In this document: piece by piece, positions 1 through 9,330 of the stretch
Position numbering within the stretch: the stretch's first letter is position 1
Layout: the number at the start of each line of letters is the position of its first letter
From: Luteibacter rhizovicinus DSM 16549
GTDB lineage: Bacteria > Pseudomonadota > Gammaproteobacteria > Xanthomonadales > Rhodanobacteraceae
NCBI RefSeq assembly: GCF_001887595.1
Contig: NZ_CP017480.1
Location: 4,430,001 to 4,494,000 of the forward strand
Length of the DNA stretch: 64,000 nucleotides
Reading direction: 5' to 3'
Program-made: the position numbers and the translations under genes
The notes under the pieces: model-generated
What the model was told of the DNA's origin: nothing
Databases searched by the model: none
The model's input: only the letters and a program-made list of their open reading frames with translations

Positions 1-18
1 GGCAGGACTTACCCAACG

Positions 19-882
19 ATGTTTTCCGCTCGACAGCCTTCCGCCGGTGGCACAGACGCACTCGCGCGCCTGACCTGGCAAGACTTCGAGCACCTGCTTG
101 CCGAGCACTACCGTGCGCAGGGCTACCGGGTGGAGCACCACGCACCGGTCACCTCGCTCAAGGCCCTGTCCGCCGGCGTCGACCTGCGACTGACCCGTGG
201 CACCGAGTCGGTGATCCTGCAGTGCAAGCACTGGGACGCCCTCGAGGTGGAGGTGGCGGAAGTCAACGAGCTGCTCAGCGTGATGCTCAACGAGGCCGCG
301 ACCAAGGGCATCCTCGTTACCCGTGGCCGCTTCAGCAGCGAGGCGATCAACATCCAGCGTCGCCAGCCGCGCCTGCAGCTGATGGATGGCGAGGTCTTGC
401 GCGTGCTGCTCAAGCTTCCCGATCACCTCGACACGGCGCTACCGGGCAGCGCGGCGGCGGCTCCGGCCTCCAGGAAGGGCGCGAAGGCGGCCCGTCGCCG
501 CGGCGCGTCGTCGCATGGATCGCGCCTGTTGCCCGCCTTGCTCGTCCTCGGCATCGGTGTCCTGCTCGGCTTGTTCGCCTGGAAAGTCATGTCGCGTCGT
601 GATGCCGTGGCAGATACCTTGCCTCCCGCGGCGGCTTCCGCACCGGAACCGGCACGCGCTCCGATTCCCGACCTGCCGCCCGCCCCGCCGCCGTCCAACG
701 ACACCTCGGGGTTCGTGTCCACGCGGACGTCGTCCTCCGTGCCCCCGCCGCCGACGCGCGAATTGCTGGAACGCCAGCGCGTCCTCGAACAGTCCGAGCG
801 CGAACGCGCCTCGCAGCGCAAGAACGAAGACGGCCTGAAAGTGCTCGAGAAGAATACGCGCGAGCTTGGATCGCACGACTGA
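19..882 (+). CDS. Membrane-anchored Mrr-type restriction endonuclease-like protein
   Basis: A 287-residue protein. Residues about 18-130 form an Mrr-catalytic-type nuclease domain of the PD-(D/E)XK fold: D55 is followed by the strand ending Q68-C69-K70, which matches the family D...(Q/E)xK pattern. A basic linker (150-165) leads to one transmembrane segment (about 170-190, LLPALLVLGIGVLLGLF). After that comes a proline-rich stretch (200-250) and a charged, probably coiled C-terminus. The nuclease domain should therefore sit in the cytosol, tied to the inner membrane. Mrr-family enzymes cut modified or foreign DNA, but no methyltransferase or specificity subunit is visible nearby. Whether it is a defence nuclease or a housekeeping Mrr-like protein cannot be told from sequence. 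GGCAGG upstream of the ATG may be the ribosome binding site. Confidence 0.75.
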   Translation: MFSARQPSAGGTDALARLTWQDFEHLLAEHYRAQGYRVEHHAPVTSLKALSAGVDLRLTRGTESVILQCKHWDALEVEVAEVNELLSVMLNEAATKGILVTRGRFSSEAINIQRRQPRLQLMDGEVLRVLLKLPDHLDTALPGSAAAAPASRKGAKAARRRGASSHGSRLLPALLVLGIGVLLGLFAWKVMSRRDAVADTLPPAAASAPEPARAPIPDLPPAPPPSNDTSGFVSTRTSSSVPPPPTRELLERQRVLEQSERERASQRKNEDGLKVLEKNTRELGSHD

Positions 883-1127
883 CAGGCCATCGCCATGTGA
901 TTTCGGCAGGCGCCCTGCAAGTGCCTCTCCCGACAGACAGCGTGCAGATACCGGCTCCCGAACCACCTGCTTTTACTTCGAAAAACCTCACGAGCAGGTA
1001 ACAAAGCCGAGACTAGCGTACGTACCCTCACAGGTTCAGGCGCGACCACCGCGTGCCCGCGAAACAGGGTGAAAGATCGACCGCTAGATCACAGGGAAAC
1101 AGTGTCAATCGTCCAGGGAGGACCACC

Positions 1128-1478
1128 ATGTCAACGTCATTCACAAGCCGTCCGGCTTACGGATCGCGCATCACCCTCGTCATTGTCGCCGTGCTGTTCG
1201 GCATGGCCCTTTTCGCGTCTGCTCCGTCAAAAGCGCATGACAATGACGAATCCGTCGCTTGTATGGTGGGCATGCACAATGCGACGTGGACGCCGGTACC
1301 TCTCGATGGAAATCTTGTCATCACGGCAAACGGAAGTATCACCTCCGGTCGCTTCAGCGGTCACACGGCGACGTCCCAGTTCGTCCTCGCAAACCTCGCA
1401 GATACGCTCGGCAACCAGTGCGCATCTCCCACTGGCGTGACCAACGCAAGTGGCATCGCCACCCTCATCGTCTTGTGA
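1128..1478 (+). CDS. Small secreted protein of unknown function
   Basis: A 116-residue protein. The ATG at 1128 is chosen because GGGAGGACCACC lies directly upstream. An in-frame ATG at 1053 lacks such a site and would put about 25 polar residues ahead of the signal peptide. The N-terminus has basic residues, a hydrophobic core (about 15-31, ITLVIVAVLFGMALFAS) and a likely signal peptidase cleavage after SKA (about 34-36). The mature part, about 80 residues, has two cysteines that could form a disulfide and is rich in Thr, Ser, Gly and Asn. I do not recognise a family. It stands alone, between the Mrr-like gene and an aldo/keto-reductase remnant. Confidence 0.6.
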   Translation: MSTSFTSRPAYGSRITLVIVAVLFGMALFASAPSKAHDNDESVACMVGMHNATWTPVPLDGNLVITANGSITSGRFSGHTATSQFVLANLADTLGNQCASPTGVTNASGIATLIVL

Positions 1479-1541
1479 CGTAGTGAACCCAGGCCCGGCC
1501 GGGAAAGCGGCCGGGCCCCTCGTGGACAAGGAAGTGCCACC

Positions 1542-1919
1542 ATGGTCACGCTTTGCCGCCCCGCGGTGGCCGTACCCGAGCACGTCATCACGCTGGACGA
1601 CACGCTGCATCTCGTGCGCCTCCAGGAACAAGGCAAGATTCGTCATCTTGGCCTGTCGAACCAGCCGGGCGTCAGCGTCCCACAACTGATCGGGGCCCAG
1701 AAGACCGCGCGGATCGTAGCCATCGAAAACCTCCACAACGTCGCCGACCGGGCCGACGACGCCGTGCTGGATCATGCGGCCCGGAACCATATCGCCTTCA
1801 TCCCATGGTTTCCTCTGGGCCACGGAGGCCTCGTCGGCCCGGACCCGGCTGGCGCTCCACTCGTGACGCGCCGACGAAGATCACTGGGCGCTGACATCCA
1901 TCCAGCCGGAGACGTTCCC
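1542..1919 (+). pseudogene. Aldo/keto reductase fragment, truncated at both ends
   Basis: The frame from 1542 reads an internal piece of an aldo/keto reductase barrel: a QEQGKIRHLGLSN segment (family form: L..GKVRHIGLSN), then an 'ENLHN...AARNHIAFIPWFPLGHGGL' region matching the family's Q-N-x-Y...C...GI-x-x-x-W-x-PL-x-x-G stretch. The first roughly 120 residues, with the catalytic Asp, Tyr and Lys, and the C-terminal NADPH-binding part are absent, so no activity is expected. The frame runs without a stop into the NTF2-like protein that starts at 1920. I read it as a decayed gene. The alternative is a real fusion protein of 266 residues starting at 1542, preceded by AAGGAAGTGCCACC. Confidence 0.6.
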
Positions 1920-2342
1920 ATGTCGACCCTGCATCCCAACATAGCCACCCTTCGGTCTATCTACGACGATCTGCGTCGTATCGAGCGCCATGCCGACGAG
2001 GACATGGTGCTGCATACCGCTCAGCGACGCACCGCCGGCGAGAGCGGCATCGTCTACGGCAAGAAAGCCGTGGTCGAAAGGATGAACGCGCTGATTCTCA
2101 AGAGCGAGCAAACACTAGAGATGAGTGTGGATATCATCGTTGCCAATGACTATTTTGGCGCCGTACTCGGCAGCATCCGGGCTCGCTGCGGCGATCGCGA
2201 GATCGACATGCCCTTCTGTGGATTATGGCGATTTGATGACGGCAGCATCCTGGAGCATTGGGAGAACGCCTACGACATTGAGGAACTCGACGCATTCATG
2301 GACAACGAGACGTCGGAAACGAGCAACTGGGTGCGGCAATGA
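1920..2342 (+). CDS. NTF2-like (SnoaL-type) domain protein
   Basis: A 140-residue protein starting MSTLHPNIATLRSIYDDL. The helix-rich N-terminus, the acidic strand region DVIVANDYFGAVLG-like in the middle, and the final CGLWRFDDGSILEHWEN pattern are typical of SnoaL or limonene-epoxide-hydrolase-like members of the NTF2 fold (small cone-shaped enzymes or ligand binders). The usual family ending, 'W...D G K I x E H W', is conserved. The ATG at 1920 gives a complete single domain. An in-frame extension to 1542 adds only the aldo/keto-reductase remnant. No substrate can be assigned. Confidence 0.65.
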   Translation: MSTLHPNIATLRSIYDDLRRIERHADEDMVLHTAQRRTAGESGIVYGKKAVVERMNALILKSEQTLEMSVDIIVANDYFGAVLGSIRARCGDREIDMPFCGLWRFDDGSILEHWENAYDIEELDAFMDNETSETSNWVRQ

Positions 2343-2440
2343 CGCAGGGTCGCGTGGGGCAAATTGGGTCTGATCTTTCACGCCGTGGCAATCCTCCCCC
2401 GCATACTCTCAAGGGGACCCCGTCGCCTGGATAGCTCCCC

Positions 2441-4810
2441 ATGACCGAGCCGCTTGCGCCCGACCTGCTTCGTCGCATGCACGCCTACTGGCGCGCCGCC
2501 AACTACCTCACTGTTGGCCAGATCTACCTCCGTGACAACCCCATGCTCGACGAGCCCCTCACGCGGGAACACATCAAGCATCGTCTGCTCGGCCATTGGG
2601 GAACGACCACCGGCCTCAACTTCATCTACACCCATCTCAATCGCGCGATCGTCGAGCGCGACCTCAACATGATCTACGTCATCGGCCCCGGCCATGGCGG
2701 ACCGGGGCTGGTGGCGCATACCTATCTCGAAGGTTCTTACACCGAGATCTACCCGCATATCGACCGCAGCGTGGCCGGCATGCGCGAGTTGTTCCGCCAG
2801 TTCTCCTGGCCGTATGGCATTCCGAGCCACGTGGCACCGGAAACCCCGGGCTCCATCCACGAGGGCGGCGAACTGGGCTACTCGCTGTCGCATGCCTTCG
2901 GCGCGGCCTTCGACAACCCCGACCTGATCGTCAGTTGCGTCGTCGGTGACGGCGAGGCTGAAACGGGCGCGCTGGCGACCAGCTGGCACTCGAACAAGTT
3001 CCTCAATCCCGTGCGTGATGGCGCGGTGCTGCCGATCCTGCACCTCAACGGTTTCAAGATCGCCAATCCGACGGTGCTCGCCCGCATCGAGCCGGAAGAG
3101 CTCCGCGACCTCATGCGCGGCTACGGCTACGAACCCCATTTCGTCGAAGGCCATGAGCCCGAGCCGATGCACCAGGCCTTCGCCGCGGCGCTGGATACCT
3201 GCCTGGACGAGATCCGGCGTATCCAGACCGAGGCCCGCGAGGGCACGGCGTCCGAGGCGAAACGACCACGCTGGCCGATGATCGTGCTGCGTAGCCCCAA
3301 AGGGTGGACCGGCCCGAAGGTGGTCGACGGCAAGCCCGTGGAAGGGACGTGGCGCGCGCACCAGGTACCCATCGACAAGTTCGATAACGACGAGCACCTG
3401 AAGATCCTCGAAGACTGGATGAAGAGTTACGACGCACACGAACTCTTCGACGAGCGCGGACGGTTCCGCGACGAGTTCGCAACGCTCGCTCCGCGTGGCC
3501 AGCGGCGCATGGGCATGAACCCGCACGCGAATGGCGGCCTGCTGCTCAAGCAGCTGCACATGCCGCACTTCCGCCCGTTTGCCCAGGACGTCAAGACGCC
3601 GGGCGACCACAAGGCCGAAGCGACGCGAGTGCTCGGCAAGTTCCTGAGCGGCGTGATGCAGCAGAACATGGAAACGTTCCGCGTGTTCGGTCCGGACGAA
3701 ACCGCGTCGAACCGCCTGGAGGCGATTTACGAAGTCAGCGGCAAGACCTGGCTGGGCGAGTACGAAGGCGTGGACGAGAATCTTTCGCCCGAAGGCCGCG
3801 TGATGGAAGTGCTCAGCGAGCACCAGTGCCAGGGCTGGCTCGAAGGCTACCTTCTCACCGGCCGGCATGGATTTTTCTCCTGCTATGAAGCCTTCATCCA
3901 CATCATCGATTCGATGTTCAACCAGCACGCGAAGTGGCTCAAGGTCACGCGCAAGATGTCGTGGCGGCCGCCGATCGCCTCGCTCAACTACCTCCTGAGC
4001 TCGCATGTGTGGCATCAGGACCATAACGGCTTCTCGCATCAGGACCCGGGCTTCATCGACCATGTCGCCAACAAGAAGTCCGAGATCGTCCGCGTCTACC
4101 TGCCGCCGGATGCGAACTGCCTGCTTTCGGTCGCCGACCATTGCCTGCGCAGCCGCCATTACGTCAACGTGATCATCGCCGGCAAGCAGCCGGACTGGCA
4201 ATGGCTGGACATGGAGAGCGCCGTGCGCCATTGCACCGCCGGCGCAGGCATCTGGTCGTGGGCCGGTCGTGGCGAGGACGATCCCGATGTAGTGATGGCG
4301 TCCGCAGGCGATGCGCCCACGGTCGAAGTGCTCGCCGCGATCATGTTGCTTCGCGAGTACGTGCCCGATATCCGCATCCGCATGGTCAACGTGGTCGACC
4401 TGATGTCGCTGGAAACGCCGGACGAGCATCCGCACGGCATGGACGACGACGTGTTCGACGACCTGTTCACCAAGGACAAGCCGGTGATCTTCGCCTTCCA
4501 CGGTTATCCGGGCATCATCCACAAGCTGACCTACCGCCGGCACAACCACGACAACATCCACGTGCGTGGCTACAAGGAAGAAGGTACGACGACGACCGCA
4601 CTGGACATGATGGTGCTGAACAATATGGATCGCTTCCAGCTCGCCCTCGATGTGATAAACCGCGTGCCACGCCTCGCCGACCAGCGCGAGGCGGCGACGC
4701 AGCGCTACTGGTCGGACATCCAGCGACACAAGCTTTACGTCAGCGAACACGGCCAGGACCTGCCCGACGTGCGTGACTGGCAGTGGAAGGCCGAGGAGGT
4801 TGACGAGTGA
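2441..4810 (+). CDS. xfp: Xylulose-5-phosphate/fructose-6-phosphate phosphoketolase
   Basis: 789 residues, the usual length of the family. The enzyme uses thiamine diphosphate to split xylulose 5-phosphate (and often fructose 6-phosphate) with phosphate into acetyl phosphate and an aldose phosphate. Visible hallmarks are GPGHGGPG (82-89), the thiamine-diphosphate/Mg motif GDGEAETG (169-176) and the central SPKGWTGPK segment. The N-terminal, middle and C-terminal domains of the transketolase-like family all align with full-length phosphoketolases. Its stop overlaps the acetate kinase start by 4 bp, so the two are translated together and the acetyl phosphate is turned directly into acetate plus ATP. 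The roughly 100-bp upstream region shows no recognisable regulator site. Confidence 0.96.
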   Translation: MTEPLAPDLLRRMHAYWRAANYLTVGQIYLRDNPMLDEPLTREHIKHRLLGHWGTTTGLNFIYTHLNRAIVERDLNMIYVIGPGHGGPGLVAHTYLEGSYTEIYPHIDRSVAGMRELFRQFSWPYGIPSHVAPETPGSIHEGGELGYSLSHAFGAAFDNPDLIVSCVVGDGEAETGALATSWHSNKFLNPVRDGAVLPILHLNGFKIANPTVLARIEPEELRDLMRGYGYEPHFVEGHEPEPMHQAFAAALDTCLDEIRRIQTEAREGTASEAKRPRWPMIVLRSPKGWTGPKVVDGKPVEGTWRAHQVPIDKFDNDEHLKILEDWMKSYDAHELFDERGRFRDEFATLAPRGQRRMGMNPHANGGLLLKQLHMPHFRPFAQDVKTPGDHKAEATRVLGKFLSGVMQQNMETFRVFGPDETASNRLEAIYEVSGKTWLGEYEGVDENLSPEGRVMEVLSEHQCQGWLEGYLLTGRHGFFSCYEAFIHIIDSMFNQHAKWLKVTRKMSWRPPIASLNYLLSSHVWHQDHNGFSHQDPGFIDHVANKKSEIVRVYLPPDANCLLSVADHCLRSRHYVNVIIAGKQPDWQWLDMESAVRHCTAGAGIWSWAGRGEDDPDVVMASAGDAPTVEVLAAIMLLREYVPDIRIRMVNVVDLMSLETPDEHPHGMDDDVFDDLFTKDKPVIFAFHGYPGIIHKLTYRRHNHDNIHVRGYKEEGTTTTALDMMVLNNMDRFQLALDVINRVPRLADQREAATQRYWSDIQRHKLYVSEHGQDLPDVRDWQWKAEEVDE

Positions 4811-5841
4811 GCGTTACCACGGGCCATGTGCTTGCGCTCAACACGGGATCGTCGTCACTGAAGTACGGGCTGTACCGCGTCGACGGCGATACGTGCGAAG
4901 CCTTGCTCACGGAGAACACCGAGTCCGCGGGCAATGGCAGCGACCCGGTAACGACCATTGTCGGTACGCTGCGCGATAAGGGGCTACCGGCACCGGACGC
5001 CATCGGTCATCGTCTCGTGCATGGCGGCCCGAACGTACGTGAGCATGCGCGTATCGACGAGCAGTTGATGGTGCATCTGGATGAAGCCCGTGCCTTCGCG
5101 CCGCTGCACGTCCCTGCGGCAGTGCAGATGGTGAAGCGCTGCCGCGTGGCATTCCCCGGCGTGCCCCAGGTCGCCTGCTTCGACACAGCGTTCCACGCGA
5201 CGATGCCGGAAGTCGCCCGCACCCTGCCCTTACCCGCGGATCTGCGCGCTGGCGGCATTGAGCGTTACGGCTTTCACGGGCTGTCGTACGAGTCCATCGT
5301 GCGGCAACTCGGCGACGCCGTGCCGGCCCGACTCGTCATCGCGCACCTCGGCAACGGCGCCAGCCTCTGTGCCGTGCGCGATGGCAAGTCGATCGACACG
5401 ACGATGGGCCTCACACCCACCGGCGGCATCGTGATGGGTACGCGTCCGGGCGACCTGGATCCCGGCGTGCTGATCTACCTGATGCGCGAACGCGGCTTCG
5501 ACGCCAGGCGCCTGGAGACGCTGGTCGATCGCGAATCGGGTTTGAAAGGTTTGTCCGGTGGTACGAGCGACATGCGCGAGCTGCACACGATGGACACCGC
5601 GGCGTCACGTCTCGCACTCGATGTCTTCGTGCACGCGGCACGCAAGCAGATCGCCGGCATGATCGCCTCTCTCGGCGGCATCGACCTGCTGGTTTTCACC
5701 GGCGGCATCGGCGAGAACGACGCGGTCACCCGCGACACCATCCTCGCCGGCCTGCAATGGATCGGTGATTTCGATTCCCGCGTCATCCCCACAGAAGAGG
5801 ATGAGCAAATTGCAAGGCACACCTGGCGCCTCACCAGCTGA
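4807..5841 (+). CDS. ackA: Acetate kinase
   Basis: 344 residues starting at a GTG that overlaps the phosphoketolase stop (GTGA). It transfers phosphate from acetyl phosphate to ADP, or the reverse. The ASKHA-fold motifs are present: NTGSSSLK (12-19), the HRLVHGG segment, [35 protein letters not shown] and FTGGIGEN. It is about 50 residues shorter than E. coli AckA, mostly because the segment between the GGIGEN motif and the C-terminal [13 protein letters not shown] is trimmed. Compact acetate kinases are common next to phosphoketolase genes. No phosphotransacetylase gene is seen in the window. Confidence 0.95.
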   Translation: MSVTTGHVLALNTGSSSLKYGLYRVDGDTCEALLTENTESAGNGSDPVTTIVGTLRDKGLPAPDAIGHRLVHGGPNVREHARIDEQLMVHLDEARAFAPLHVPAAVQMVKRCRVAFPGVPQVACFDTAFHATMPEVARTLPLPADLRAGGIERYGFHGLSYESIVRQLGDAVPARLVIAHLGNGASLCAVRDGKSIDTTMGLTPTGGIVMGTRPGDLDPGVLIYLMRERGFDARRLETLVDRESGLKGLSGGTSDMRELHTMDTAASRLALDVFVHAARKQIAGMIASLGGIDLLVFTGGIGENDAVTRDTILAGLQWIGDFDSRVIPTEEDEQIARHTWRLTS

Positions 5842-5856
5842 CGCAACCCTGCTCTT

Positions 5857-5939
5857 GTAGGAGCCGATTCATCGGCGATAGGGGGCTTGCGACACCCTGG
5901 CGGCCGCTGCGCGGCCATCGCCGATGAATCGGCTCCTAC
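5857..5939. repeat. REP pair in inverted orientation (REPIN-like)
   Basis: Two 23-bp REP copies, 5857-5879 forward and 5917-5939 reverse, each with the palindrome GCCGATTCATCGGC, flank a smaller palindrome (CGGCCGCTGCGCGGCC). The unit lies between the convergent ackA and fumarase genes, a usual site for REPINs, and may act as a hairpin between the two transcripts. Confidence 0.9.
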
Positions 5940-5953
5940 AGAGAGCCAGAGCT

Positions 5954-7471
5954 TTAGACCACGACGACCGGAATCTTCCCGATCCGCGACTGCCATTCCT
6001 TGGGCCCGGAGATATGCACCGACGAACCGGCGCTATCGACCGCGACCGTCACCGGCATGTCCTTCACCTCGAACTCATAGATCGCTTCCATGCCGAGGTC
6101 TTCGAAGGCCAGCACGCGCGAGGCCTTGATCGCCTTCGACACGAGGTACGCCGCACCACCCACCGCCATCAGGTAGACGGCCTTGTTGTCGCGGATCGCA
6201 TCGATCGCGGTCGGCCCGCGCTCGCTCTTGCCGACCATGCCGAGCAGGCCGGTCGTCTCGAGCATCTGGCGCGTGAACTTGTCCATGCGCGTGGCGGTGG
6301 TCGGGCCAGCGGGACCGACGACTTCGTCACGCACCGGATCGACCGGACCCACGTAGTAGATGAAGCGGTTGGTGAAGTCGACCGGCAGCTGTTCACCGCG
6401 GTTGAGCATGTCGATCATGCGCTTGTGCGCGGCATCGCGACCGGTGAGCAGCTTGCCGTTGAGCAGGATGGTCTCGCCCGGCTTCCAGCTCTGCACGTCC
6501 TCGCGGGTGATCGTATCGAGGTCCACGCGACGGCCCTTCGAGGAGTCGTAGGTGAGCTTCGGCCAGTCTTCCAGCGACGGCGGATCCAGTGCGACCGGAC
6601 CCGAACCATCGAGCACGAAGTGCGCGTGACGCGTGGCGGCGCAGTTCGGGATCAGGGCGACCGGCAGGTTGGCGGCGTGGGTCGGGTAATCCTTGACCTT
6701 GATGTCGAGCACCGTGGTCAGGCCACCGAGGCCCTGCGCACCGATGCCGAGCGCGTTGACCTTTTCGTACAGTTCCAGGCGCAGCTCTTCGGCACGGTTG
6801 GACGGGCCGCGGGCGATCAGGTCGACGATGTCGATCGGCTCCATGAGAGCCTCTTTCGCCAGCAGCATCGCCTTCTCGGCGGTGCCGCCGATACCGATGC
6901 CGAGCATGCCCGGCGGGCACCAGCCGGCGCCCATGGTCGGGACCGTCTTCAGCACCCAGTCGACGATCGAGTCGGACGGGTTGAGCATGGCGAACTTGGA
7001 CTTGGCTTCCGAACCACCGCCCTTCGCCGCGACGATGATGTCGACCTTGTCGCCGGGAACGATCGAGACGTTGACCACGGCCGGCGTGTTGTCGCGCGTG
7101 TTCATGCGCTTGCCGGCGGGATCGGCGAGCACGGAGGCGCGCAGCTTGTTGTCCGGATCGTTATAGGCGCGACGGACGCCCTCGTTGACCATGTCCTCGA
7201 CGCCCATGGTGGCGTCGTCCCAGCGCACGTTCATGCCCACCTTGAGGAAGACCGTGACGATGCCGGTGTCCTGGCAGATCGGCCGGTGGCCCTCGGCGCA
7301 CATGCGCGAGTTGATCAGGATCTGGGCGATGGCGTCCTTGGCAGCCGGCGACTCTTCGCGCTCGTAGGCAGCGGAGAGGTTCCGGATGTAGTCGACCGGG
7401 TGGTAGTACGAGATGTACTGGAGGGCGTCTGCGACGCTCTGGATGAGGTCGTCCTGCTTGATCGAAGTCAT
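5954..7471 (-). CDS. fumA: Fumarate hydratase, class I (4Fe-4S)
   Basis: 505 residues. It interconverts fumarate and malate in the TCA cycle. The start is the ATG at 7471 (MTSIKQDDLIQSV), where homology begins. The open frame extends another 170 codons upstream over the thioredoxin gene but that part is not conserved. The three cysteine regions that hold the iron-sulfur cluster in this oxygen-sensitive class are visible: PICQDTG (C66), GAGWCPPG and IPNCAATRH. The C-terminal domain contains DSAGSSVH. It is divergent from the thioredoxin-like gene across 115 bp and converges on ackA. Class I fumarases are replaced by FumC-type enzymes under iron limitation or oxidative stress in many bacteria, but no FumC gene is seen here. 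Confidence 0.94.
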   Translation of the reverse strand: MTSIKQDDLIQSVADALQYISYYHPVDYIRNLSAAYEREESPAAKDAIAQILINSRMCAEGHRPICQDTGIVTVFLKVGMNVRWDDATMGVEDMVNEGVRRAYNDPDNKLRASVLADPAGKRMNTRDNTPAVVNVSIVPGDKVDIIVAAKGGGSEAKSKFAMLNPSDSIVDWVLKTVPTMGAGWCPPGMLGIGIGGTAEKAMLLAKEALMEPIDIVDLIARGPSNRAEELRLELYEKVNALGIGAQGLGGLTTVLDIKVKDYPTHAANLPVALIPNCAATRHAHFVLDGSGPVALDPPSLEDWPKLTYDSSKGRRVDLDTITREDVQSWKPGETILLNGKLLTGRDAAHKRMIDMLNRGEQLPVDFTNRFIYYVGPVDPVRDEVVGPAGPTTATRMDKFTRQMLETTGLLGMVGKSERGPTAIDAIRDNKAVYLMAVGGAAYLVSKAIKASRVLAFEDLGMEAIYEFEVKDMPVTVAVDSAGSSVHISGPKEWQSRIGKIPVVVV

Positions 7472-7586
7472 GGCGCGTCGGCTGGCTCGCGAGGCTGGCA
7501 AAGACGGGATTTTAGCGCACCTGCCGTTGTAAGGTGCCGGGCCATCGGCCGGTCTACTCACGGCACCCAGAAAACACGGAGTTTCC

Positions 7587-8561
7587 ATGCGTCCCATCCG
7601 CCTCGCCTTCCTCGCCCTGTTCGTCGCGCTGGCCTCCCTGGCCGCGACCGGCACGGCGATGGCCGCCCAGACCGCGCCCGAGTTCGCCGGCATCGCCAAG
7701 TGGCACAACTCCCCGCCGCTGACCATGAAAGGCCTGCGCGGCAAGGTCGTCCTGATCGATTTCTGGACGTATTCCTGCATCAACTGCCTGCGCACCCTGC
7801 CCCATGTCACCCACTGGTACGACCAGTACAAGGACAAGGGCCTGGTGATCGTCGGCGTGCATTCCCCGGAATTCCCGTTCGAGAAGCAGGAAGGCAACGT
7901 CCGCGACGCCATCGCCCGTTTCGGCATCAAGTACCCGGTGGCCCAGGACAACGACCTGGAAACCTGGGACGCCTGGGACAACCAGTACTGGCCGGCCGAG
8001 TACCTCGTGGATCAGCGCGGCAACGTCGTGGCGCACCACTACGGCGAAGGCAACTACATGGACATGGAGAACGCCATCCGTACGTTGCTGGGCCTGCCGC
8101 GCCTGGCCGACGCGGCCGCTGCCAGCGAGACCGACAAGGACGCCCCGGACTTCACCCAGCTGGGCTCACCGGAGATGTACTTCGGCGCCGACCGCAGCGC
8201 GAACAACGCCAGCCCCGAGGGCAAGGACACCGGTACGCGCGACTTCACCGCGCCGTCCCGCCTGGAACTGAACAAGTTCGCCCTGGTCGGACGCTGGGAG
8301 ATCGGCCGCGACAACGCCAGCCTGGTCGGCGCCAGCGGTGAGATTCGCCTGCACTACAAGGCGAAGAAGGTGCACATGGTCGCCAGCGCCAACGACCCGA
8401 TCACCGTCGAGGTGGCCGTGGACGGCAAGCCCCAGGCGCCGGTCACGGTGCAGGCGAGCAAGCTCTACACGCTGTTCGATGGTGATGGCTACAAGGATCA
8501 CATCCTCACCATCAAGATCCCGAAGGCCAACTTCCACATGTTCACTTTCACCTTCGGCTAA
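7587..8561 (+). CDS. Periplasmic thioredoxin-like protein (DipZ C-terminal type)
   Basis: 324 residues. A signal peptide (1-27, ending AMA) precedes a thioredoxin-fold redoxin domain (about 28-160) with the redox pair C64-I-N-C67 in WTYSCINCLRTLP. The WTYSCINC form is typical of the C-terminal part of DipZ/CcdA fusion proteins. A C-terminal beta-rich domain (about 210-324) has the carbohydrate-binding-module-like fold seen in the same proteins. The membrane CcdA-like reductase half is missing from this gene and from its neighbours, so the electron donor must be encoded elsewhere. Probable role: thiol-disulfide exchange or reduction in the periplasm. Confidence 0.85.
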   Translation: MRPIRLAFLALFVALASLAATGTAMAAQTAPEFAGIAKWHNSPPLTMKGLRGKVVLIDFWTYSCINCLRTLPHVTHWYDQYKDKGLVIVGVHSPEFPFEKQEGNVRDAIARFGIKYPVAQDNDLETWDAWDNQYWPAEYLVDQRGNVVAHHYGEGNYMDMENAIRTLLGLPRLADAAAASETDKDAPDFTQLGSPEMYFGADRSANNASPEGKDTGTRDFTAPSRLELNKFALVGRWEIGRDNASLVGASGEIRLHYKAKKVHMVASANDPITVEVAVDGKPQAPVTVQASKLYTLFDGDGYKDHILTIKIPKANFHMFTFTFG

Positions 8562-8578
8562 ACCGCATCCCCCGCGCG

Positions 8579-8618
8579 GTAGGAGCCGATTTATGTGGGA
8601 GCCGATTTATCGGCGATC
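8579..8618. repeat. REP element with an adjoining half copy
   Basis: A truncated copy (8579-8594, ending at GATTTA) is followed directly by a full copy (8595-8618) with the same T substitution, so the half copy probably arose by slippage or partial duplication. It lies just after the thioredoxin-like gene. Confidence 0.8.
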
Positions 8619-8675
8619 CGGCGGCAGCCGGCCCATACCGGCACTGCCACCCCCTTGCCAAGAGTGTTTCTTAAG

Positions 8676-8706
8676 ATATATCGTACGATCACTACGTACG
8701 ATACAT
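8676..8706. promoter_or_regulatory. Predicted PadR operator (inverted repeat)
   Basis: Arms ATATATCGTACG (8676-8687) and CGTACGATACAT (8695-8706) match in 11 of 12 positions around a 7-bp spacer. The site ends 12 bp before the PadR start codon, so it would overlap the promoter or the start of the transcript. PadR-family proteins usually repress their own operon through such dyads, which often carry ATGT...ACAT ends; here one end is ATAT. Confidence 0.75.
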
Positions 8707-8718
8707 CGGAGAGCACCC

Positions 8719-9330
8719 ATGCACTTTTTCCATCACGCCAAACACCGTTTCCACGAACAGATGGCCGCCATGGCCATGGGCCGCGGCGGCCGTTTCGGCG
8801 GTGGCCCGTTCGGTTTCGACGATCGTGACGGCATGCGTGGCGGTCGCGGCGGCGGTCGGTTCGGTGGCGGCCGCATGTTCGGCACGGGCGACCTGCGCCT
8901 GCTGCTCCTCGCCCTGATCGAGGAGCAGCCGCGCCACGGCTACGAACTGATCCGCACCATCGAGGAAATGTTCGACGGCCAGTACAGCCCCAGTCCCGGC
9001 GCCATCTACCCGACCCTGACCATGCTCGAAGAGCTGGGCTACGCCCGCGTCGAAGCGGAAACCGGCGGCAAGAAGCTCTACGCCATCACCGAGGCGGGCA
9101 GCAAGTTTCTCCTGGAGAACCGCGACACCCTCGAGGCTCTCACCGAGCGCCTGCAGGTGATGTCCCGCCACATGCGCCGCATGGGCGTGCCCAATGCCAT
9201 CCGCGAAGCGATGCATACGATCAAGCACCAGCTCATGAACCATCACAAGTCCTGGGACGACGCCGAAACGCAGCGCGTCGCCGCCATCATCGAATCCGCC
9301 GCCAAGGCGATCGCGGAGCGCAATGCATGA
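8719..9330 (+). CDS. PadR-family transcriptional regulator
   Basis: 203 residues. The ATG at 8719 follows GGAGAGCACCC. An in-frame extension upstream would run through the operator and the REP element. The N-terminal 55 residues are rich in His, Gly, Arg and Phe (GRGGRFGGG-type repeats), which may bind metal. Residues about 57-135 form the PadR winged helix (LLALIEEQPRHGYELI, then SPGAIYPTLTMLEELGY). The C-terminal helices should mediate dimerisation. The next gene starts inside its stop codon (ATGA), so the regulator and the ferric-siderophore reductase form one unit, and control by iron or another metal is likely. Similar PadR plus SIP pairs occur in many proteobacteria. Confidence 0.9.
   Translation: MHFFHHAKHRFHEQMAAMAMGRGGRFGGGPFGFDDRDGMRGGRGGGRFGGGRMFGTGDLRLLLLALIEEQPRHGYELIRTIEEMFDGQYSPSPGAIYPTLTMLEELGYARVEAETGGKKLYAITEAGSKFLLENRDTLEALTERLQVMSRHMRRMGVPNAIREAMHTIKHQLMNHHKSWDDAETQRVAAIIESAAKAIAERNA

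Noticed and set aside
2378..4750. A 790-codon open frame antisense to the phosphoketolase gene.
   Set aside because: High GC leaves long antisense frames open. Its composition is low in catalytic patterns and rich in Val, His, Asp and Arg, and the sense strand encodes a complete enzyme.
5924..8341. An 805-codon forward frame opposite fumarase that continues out of frame over the thioredoxin gene.
   Set aside because: It crosses two well-supported genes and has no recognisable domain.
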